Assembly (NCBI GenBank): GCA_030038695.1
Contig: JASHSN010000065.1
Coordinates: 1 to 10,396, forward strand
Direction: 5' to 3'
DNA from: Nitrososphaeraceae archaeon
GTDB taxonomy: Archaea > Thermoproteota > Nitrososphaeria > Nitrososphaerales > Nitrososphaeraceae
Length of the DNA stretch: 10,396 bases
In this document: piece after piece, positions 7,142 through 10,396 of the stretch
Layout of the letters: each line of letters starts with the position of its first letter
Numbering within the stretch: the first letter of the stretch is position 1
Translations under genes and position numbers: made by a program
Notes under the pieces: generated by a model
What the model was told of the DNA's origin: nothing
What the model saw: only the letters and a program-made list of their open reading frames with translations
The model's database searches: none

Positions 7142-7199
7142 GATTAGGACTAGAAGTACAAATAAGAGATGTACTCTTCAAATGTATTGTGTCCTAGTT
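7142..7199. repeat. Inverted repeat / stem-loop
   Basis: GATTAGGAC (7142-7150) pairs with GTCCTAGTT (7191-7199) over 9 bp when G-U pairs are allowed, including AGGAC/GTCCT exactly. An inner stem GTAC/GTAC (7156-7159/7171-7174) is extended by A-T pairs. It could be part of an RNA or a terminator. Confidence 0.4.
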
Positions 7200-7222
7200 C
7201 TCAATAGGGCATTAAATCATAC

Positions 7223-7279
7223 TCTGGATTTATTTTTACCAAGAATAATCTTCGAATGTCTCTTGGTATCTACACCAGA
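7223..7279. repeat. Inverted repeat / two-step stem-loop
   Basis: TACCAAGA (7237-7244) and TCTTGGTA (7261-7268) are perfect 8-bp complements around a 16-nt loop. An outer stem TCTGG (7223-7227) with CCAGA (7275-7279) lies beyond an internal loop of 9 and 6 nt. It is about 60 nt downstream of the stop of the minus-strand zinc-ribbon gene, so it could mark that gene's 3' end, although no T-run follows. Confidence 0.4.
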
Positions 7280-7339
7280 TTCTGTTAAATATCTCTTATA
7301 GCAGTATGGCTTATGCATTCTTTTATTGACTTTTTTACT

Positions 7340-7717
7340 TCACATGTCCTGCAATAGAGTCCCTGCCTTCTCCAATACCCTCAGGTAGAGTTCAATGAGT
7401 TCTGCCTTTATTTTCTGGGATGGAATATCATTTTCGTCCCTAAGTTGTTCGACTAGAACCATTATTTTTTCTTGGATTACAGACTTGACTAAATCTTTAT
7501 CCACAATCATCATTGCCCTGTTAGAATTTGATTCTCCTCGAGTTGTCTGTGTGGCCGCATCATGCTGATTGAAGCAATTTACGCATATGTTTTTATCCTG
7601 GAATTTAACCTGTACCCCTGTGCATGCGGGGCAAGGGTCGTTAAGGAGGGTGGCCCCTTTCAAAAGCAAAGATGCCGCGTCTTTTAATTTGCCGGAATCA
7701 TTAGTTCGATTAACCAT
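7340..7717 (-). CDS. Zinc-ribbon protein of the Sjogren syndrome/scleroderma autoantigen 1 (p27) family
   Basis: This 125-residue cytosolic protein has the p27 autoantigen domain in its first half. A helix, KDAASLLLKGATLLNDPCPAC, leads into a four-Cys zinc ribbon with C29-x2-C32 and C45-x2-C48 (CPAC and CVNC). The middle (about 51-70) is polar and probably flexible. The last 55 residues are charged and helical (VIQEKIMVLVEQLRDEND and later IKAELIELYLRVLEKAG), suggesting a coiled coil or oligomerisation segment. The family is widespread in archaea and its role is not established. The ATG at 7717 begins just ahead of the domain; a weak GATATGG element lies about 30-35 nt upstream. Downstream of the TGA stop the same frame stays open for about 40 more codons (see findings). 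Confidence 0.88.
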   Translation of the reverse strand: MVNRTNDSGKLKDAASLLLKGATLLNDPCPACTGVQVKFQDKNICVNCFNQHDAATQTTRGESNSNRAMMIVDKDLVKSVIQEKIMVLVEQLRDENDIPSQKIKAELIELYLRVLEKAGTLLQDM

Positions 7718-7941
7718 CTACAATGCAATGGAATGGGACATCGCTCCATATCTTTTTTGTGATTGTGGTTCTTGATCATGCAGAGGGTCATGTGTAAGAA
7801 GCCATTAAACATGCAAACAGGAAGGAAACCTAGACCACACTTTGTAGTTTAACATCCCGTACCGTAGGCACCTGCGTAAAGCTTTAACAACATCAACAAA
7901 TTAATTCATTCAATATTCAAGAAAATCATTAATTACTCAAC

Positions 7942-8103
7942 ATGTCCAACCAATATACGTTGGTTGATAACGAGGATTTATACAGAGAATATCTTGTTTT
8001 CTGCAGACAATATGGACGCATGGCAGCATCATCGCTTCCTAAGGAATTAGCGTGCACATCTTGCAGCTATAATCAAAGTTGCCACGGTAGATGTGGGCAT
8101 TAG
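7942..8103 (+). CDS. Cys-rich small protein, 53 residues, function unknown
   Basis: An ATG at 7942 opens a 53-codon frame ending in TAG. The N-terminal half is acidic and aromatic (YTLVDNEDLYREYLVF). The C-terminal half is dense in metal-ligand residues: C38, C41, C47, H48, C51 and H53, with C21 further upstream, in a CTSC-x5-CHGRCGH arrangement. Five Cys and two His in a protein of this size argue for a real zinc- or Fe-S-binding peptide rather than chance. An AT-rich stretch with CAATATTC (7911-7918) lies about 28 nt upstream, the spacing of leaderless genes here. It lies on the same strand as the aIF1 gene, about 90 nt upstream, and may be its neighbour in regulation. I do not recognise the family. 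Confidence 0.65.
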   Translation: MSNQYTLVDNEDLYREYLVFCRQYGRMAASSLPKELACTSCSYNQSCHGRCGH

Positions 8104-8158
8104 TTGCAAAGTGCAAATCATTGCGTGTATCATTTCTCAGCAACTGACAACAGGCAAG

Positions 8159-8168
8159 GCTTAATAAC
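8159..8168 (+). promoter_or_regulatory. TATA-like element of the aIF1 gene
   Basis: GCTTAATAAC is centred about 33 nt upstream of the ATG at 8197. It gives the gene its own promoter despite the nearby small upstream gene. Confidence 0.45.
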
Positions 8169-8196
8169 AAGAATTGGGAAGATAGTTTACTAAAAG

Positions 8197-8505
8197 ATGG
8201 CGGTTATATGCAAGAAATGTGGCTTGCCTGATGATTTATGTGCCTGCGGTGAATTGGATAAGGAAGACTCTCGAGTTGTAGTGCGCTTGGAAACGAGGCG
8301 ATTCTCCAAGACGACCACCATGATAGAAGGGATTGATCCAACTTTGAGTGATACTCACCGTATAGTTAAAGAACTAAAGAGCAGATTTGCCTGTGGCGGG
8401 ACCGCGAAAGATGGTTTTATAATGCTTCAGGGTGATCATCGGGACGATGTTAAGGGATACTTGGTAAAACTTGGGTTTAACGAAGCTGCTATAGAAGTGC
8501 AGTAG
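8197..8505 (+). CDS. Translation initiation factor aIF1 / SUI1 family protein
   Basis: This 102-residue protein binds the small ribosomal subunit and guards start-codon selection; bacterial relatives are called YciH. The SUI1 fold covers about residues 27-100: a basic beta-hairpin (RRFSKTTTMIEGID) that enters the P site, a helix (THRIVKELKSRFACGG), then GFIMLQGDHRDDVKGYLVKLGF, the usual end of the domain. The N-terminus has C5, C8, C15 and C17 (CKKCGLPDDLCAC), a small zinc-binding knuckle typical of archaeal members. The length matches the archaeal family. The ATG at 8197 begins right at the Cys motif, with a TATA-like element about 33 nt upstream and no Shine-Dalgarno sequence. It converges with tfb across 145 nt that hold an inverted repeat. 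Confidence 0.92.
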   Translation: MAVICKKCGLPDDLCACGELDKEDSRVVVRLETRRFSKTTTMIEGIDPTLSDTHRIVKELKSRFACGGTAKDGFIMLQGDHRDDVKGYLVKLGFNEAAIEVQ

Positions 8506-8541
8506 GAAACCCTTACGGTATCAAGAGAACTGGATACGACC

Positions 8542-8608
8542 TACCGCTTGGTCATCAAGATCTAGCTAAAGATGTCTCAGATTGCTTGCCATTTCCAATG
8601 AAGCGGTA
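8542..8608. repeat. Inverted repeat / hairpin between convergent genes
   Basis: TACCGCTT (8542-8549) and AAGCGGTA (8601-8608) are perfect 8-bp complements. Inside, CAAGATCT (8556-8563) can pair with AGAT (8579-8582) and CTTG (8585-8588) around a 2-nt bulge. This leaves an internal loop of 6 and 12 nt. It lies between the 3' ends of the aIF1 and tfb genes. It could be a shared 3'-end structure or a small RNA. Confidence 0.4.
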
Positions 8609-8650
8609 AAATAGATTATTGAGCGATAGAGGTATGATGTACTCTAAAAC

Positions 8651-9565
8651 CTACAGTTTAAGGTGAAGCTTTAAACCTTTATACCGATTTCTGATAGTGA
8701 CTTCCGTTACACCAGCTGCCTCTGCCACATCCTTTTGTGTCTTGTTCTCGCCGTTCATCACACAAGCTACATATAAAGCGGCGGCTGCTAAACCCATCGG
8801 GTCTTTGCCAGCAGATATTTTACCCTCTTCAGCTCTCTTTAGAATTTCCAGAGCTTTACGTTTCGTTTTTTCGGACAAACCAGCCTTACTAGCAATCCGT
8901 GCCACACATTTCACTGGATCGACTACAGGCATCTTTAGGTCCAGTTCTCTAATAAGTAGTCTGTAACAACGCGCCACATCTTTTTTCTTAATATTACTTG
9001 CGTTTGCGATATCTTTCAAGGTCCTAGGAGTTTGAGTGTCACGGCATGCGGCATATAGGGCAGCTGCTACTAGAGCAGAAATTGAACGTCCTCTTACTAG
9101 TCCTTTCTCAAGTGCTTTCCTATAAACATACGCCGCTTTTTCAATTACCGCGTCGCCCACAGCAAGCTTGTCTTTCAGCCTGTCCAACTCACTAAATGCC
9201 TGTCTAAAATTCCGATCTACTGGTTCGTGGACCTGACTCCTGCTATCCCATGTTCTTAATCTTTCAATCGTACTTTTCATTGATGCTGACAATGGCTTTC
9301 CTGACGCGTCTTTGTCGATTGGACCTATAATGGTCGCAAGACCCATGTCATGCATCGCAAGCGATGTGGGGATCCCGGCGCGGCTCCTGTCTTCGTGCTC
9401 CTCCTTTGAAAACGCACGCCATTCTGGTCCAGTCTCTTCTATCCTCTCAGTAACTACAAACCCACAATTCCCGCAAAACATTTCTCCGCTGGAATTGTCG
9501 GTAACCATCGGACCCTTTCCACAGCGTGGACACCGGTCACTAAATACTGAAATATCCTTTACCAA
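8651..9565 (-). CDS. tfb: Transcription initiation factor B (TFB, archaeal TFIIB)
   Basis: TFB bridges TBP-bound promoter DNA and RNA polymerase. The 304-residue protein is complete. The N-terminal zinc ribbon has C12-x2-C15 and C31-x2-C34. The B-reader and linker follow with PEWRAFSKEE and the DRSRAGIPTS to LATIIG segment (about 48-81). Two cyclin folds lie at about 113-205 and 210-302. The second contains the helix-turn-helix DVAEAAGVTEVTIRNRYKGL (279-298) that reads the BRE. The start is a TTG at 9565: an in-frame TGA lies three codons upstream, and the next Met (residue 20) would cut off half of the zinc ribbon. An unusually long TATA repeat (9602-9612) lies 35-45 nt upstream, giving a short leader. 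Thaumarchaeota often carry several tfb copies; this could be the general or an alternative one. Confidence 0.96.
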   Translation of the reverse strand: MVKDISVFSDRCPRCGKGPMVTDNSSGEMFCGNCGFVVTERIEETGPEWRAFSKEEHEDRSRAGIPTSLAMHDMGLATIIGPIDKDASGKPLSASMKSTIERLRTWDSRSQVHEPVDRNFRQAFSELDRLKDKLAVGDAVIEKAAYVYRKALEKGLVRGRSISALVAAALYAACRDTQTPRTLKDIANASNIKKKDVARCYRLLIRELDLKMPVVDPVKCVARIASKAGLSEKTKRKALEILKRAEEGKISAGKDPMGLAAAALYVACVMNGENKTQKDVAEAAGVTEVTIRNRYKGLKLHLKL

Positions 9566-9601
9566 ATTTCGTCACCGTAAAAACGGCACAGTTGTACATC
9601 T

Positions 9602-9612
9602 TATATATATAT
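9602..9612 (-). promoter_or_regulatory. Strong TATA box of tfb
   Basis: An alternating TATATATATAA run on the minus strand, flanked upstream by an A-rich stretch, sits 35-45 nt before the TTG start. A start point near 9575-9580 would give a leader of about 10-15 nt. It is the strongest TATA element in the window. Confidence 0.55.
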
Positions 9613-9786
9613 TTTTTTCTCTTATTTATGGATTACCATCTAGACAGAGTTAAATATTAGTGTATTGAGAGATTTTAAGCAAATGACATACGGCTGAAGA
9701 TATAATTGTATATAATCAATAAAAACTACAAATCCTATAAACAAAGTGACCACTCAGGATAATCTGGACAAATACAAATATTAAAT

Positions 9787-10137
9787 ATGGAATCAGATAG
9801 GGGAAACATAATGCAAACAGTGGGAAGAATTCCTAGATGGGTCATCGAAAGAGATCCGTCGTGGAAGAAATCTGTTCACTCTAGTAATGATATGTTAGAA
9901 TGGAATAAGGTAGGAGCTGGTCTGAGGGCAATTTGCGATCCCGCAGGCATGTTCTGCGATGTCGTAATGGAAGCAAATTCTCGTCTCGATATATCCGAAT
10001 CGATTTCAAGATTTAAAGATATGAATAGGTTGAGCACATGCGCCTCAGCTGATATAACCAGATACCTGTCAAGTAGATATCTCAACCCAAGTTTCGACAT
10101 GAATAGGACCGGGTTCTCCAAACTTTACAAGTTTTAA
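9787..10137 (+). CDS. Unrecognised 116-residue protein
   Basis: The frame from the ATG at 9787 codes for a soluble, mildly basic protein without signal peptide or membrane segment. An early stretch GRIPRWVIERDPSWKK and the later GAGLRAICDPAGMFCDVV look protein-like. It has three Cys without a clear metal motif. A second Met (residue 9, at 9811) is an alternative start. CCTATAAAC (9734-9742) could be its TATA element, leaving a leader of about 20 nt. A shorter opposite-strand frame overlaps it but has no promoter. I do not recognise the family and give no function. It lies 19 nt upstream of the ABC substrate-binding protein gene on the same strand, so co-transcription is possible. Confidence 0.6.
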   Translation: MESDRGNIMQTVGRIPRWVIERDPSWKKSVHSSNDMLEWNKVGAGLRAICDPAGMFCDVVMEANSRLDISESISRFKDMNRLSTCASADITRYLSSRYLNPSFDMNRTGFSKLYKF

Positions 10138-10140
10138 GAA
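10131..10140 (+). promoter_or_regulatory. Possible TATA-like element of the substrate-binding protein gene
   Basis: GTTTTAAGAA, overlapping the end of the preceding gene, is centred about 22-25 nt before the ATG at 10157. It could give the transporter gene its own start in addition to readthrough. Confidence 0.3.
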
Positions 10141-10156
10141 GACTTTATGTAAATTC

Positions 10157-10396
10157 ATGAGTAATCTACTTGCAGGTACTGTCATCATCGGTCTATTATT
10201 GGTCGGCGCATTTTTAAACGCTTGCGTAAAGGCTCAGTCTCCTACCAAAGGAACATACCTAGACGAGATACGATTTATTCAGTTTCTAGATGATAACGTT
10301 GCCTTGCAAGAGATAAAATCAGGTAACCTCGACACTTTTTTTTCTAGAATCCCACTAGAAGCAGTTTCTGATGTCAAGTCGGACCCCAATTTAAAA
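10157..10396 (+). CDS. Partial ABC transporter substrate-binding protein, family 5 (peptide/nickel type)
   Basis: Eighty codons are visible before the right edge. The N-terminus is an export signal with a hydrophobic core at about residues 5-22 (LAGTVIIGLLLVGAFLNAC). C23 after LNA resembles, but does not match, a lipobox because Asn is at -2. Cleavage after KAQS or retention as an N-terminal anchor are both possible. The mature start TYLDEIRFIQFLDDNVALQEI, then KSGNLDTFFSRIPLEAV, is the typical opening of family-5 extracellular solute-binding proteins (IRF.. then a segment on how many residues/outputs the model yields, with a G-x-x-D pair). These bind peptides, or in some cases nickel, outside the membrane for uptake. 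The permease and ATPase genes would be expected downstream, outside the window. Confidence 0.82.
   Translation, partial: MSNLLAGTVIIGLLLVGAFLNACVKAQSPTKGTYLDEIRFIQFLDDNVALQEIKSGNLDTFFSRIPLEAVSDVKSDPNLK

Larger units (their letters stand above)
6678..7339. other. Long intergenic region without a convincing protein gene
   Basis: Short open frames here (at most about 90 codons) overlap on opposite strands and show no protein-like composition. What can be seen is an A-run at 6808-6814 (a T7 run on the minus strand), a perfect 16-bp palindrome at 6846-6861, a G+C-rich hairpin-dense block at about 6890-7115, and two stem-loops at 7142-7199 and 7223-7279. The gap lies between the promoter of secG and the 3' end of the zinc-ribbon gene, so it is long for such a compact neighbourhood. 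Confidence 0.6.

Noticed and set aside
7778..7852. A 24-residue basic frame between the zinc-ribbon gene and the Cys-rich gene
   Set aside because: Too short, without promoter spacing or motif; no support beyond being open.
9876..10121. Minus-strand frame of 81 codons opposite the 116-residue gene
   Set aside because: Shorter than the plus-strand frame, no promoter-like sequence upstream, and no recognisable motif.

Overview
The window reads as a chromosomal segment of an AT-rich ammonia-oxidising-type archaeon (Nitrososphaeria/Thaumarchaeota). The information-processing genes are archaeal: a TFIIB-type initiation factor, an aIF1/SUI1 protein, a Sec61-beta subunit and a DUF2070 membrane protein. 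Most start codons have a TATA-like element about 25-35 nt upstream and no Shine-Dalgarno sequence, as expected for leaderless archaeal transcripts. A tRNA-Val(CAC) lacks an encoded CCA. The 3-hydroxyacyl-CoA dehydrogenase fits the 3-hydroxypropionate/4-hydroxybutyrate cycle of this phylum. The exact genus cannot be decided from this window.

Left part (1-3034): a partial minus-strand gene with a PD-(D/E)XK-like pattern runs off the left edge. It diverges from the 3-hydroxyacyl-CoA dehydrogenase gene. Next comes a convergent, minus-strand LOG/TIGR00725-like Rossmann protein (GTG start), which diverges from a PRPP-binding phosphoribosyltransferase (TTG start).

Middle part (3035-6677): ahcY (S-adenosylhomocysteine hydrolase) is followed by tRNA-Val. 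On the minus strand lies a tight secG(sec61-beta)-DUF2070 pair with 2 nt between stop and start. The pairing links an uncharacterised multi-pass membrane protein with conserved-looking His/Asp motifs to the protein translocon.

Intergenic part (6678-7339): about 660 nt without a convincing gene. It holds a 16-bp perfect palindrome, a G+C-rich block with many possible hairpins (a candidate structured RNA) and two further stem-loops.

Right part (7340-10396): a minus-strand zinc-ribbon protein of the Sjogren/scleroderma autoantigen p27 family, a 53-residue Cys-rich small protein, aIF1/SUI1, a possible hairpin element between convergent genes, minus-strand tfb (TTG start), an unrecognised 116-residue protein, and the start of a family-5 (peptide-type) ABC transporter substrate-binding protein cut by the right edge.

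Most genes are single transcription units for core metabolism, translation, transcription and secretion. There is no mobile element, CRISPR array or obvious defence island. The least explained parts are the 6.8-7.3 kb intergenic block, the Cys-rich small protein and the DUF2070 protein.
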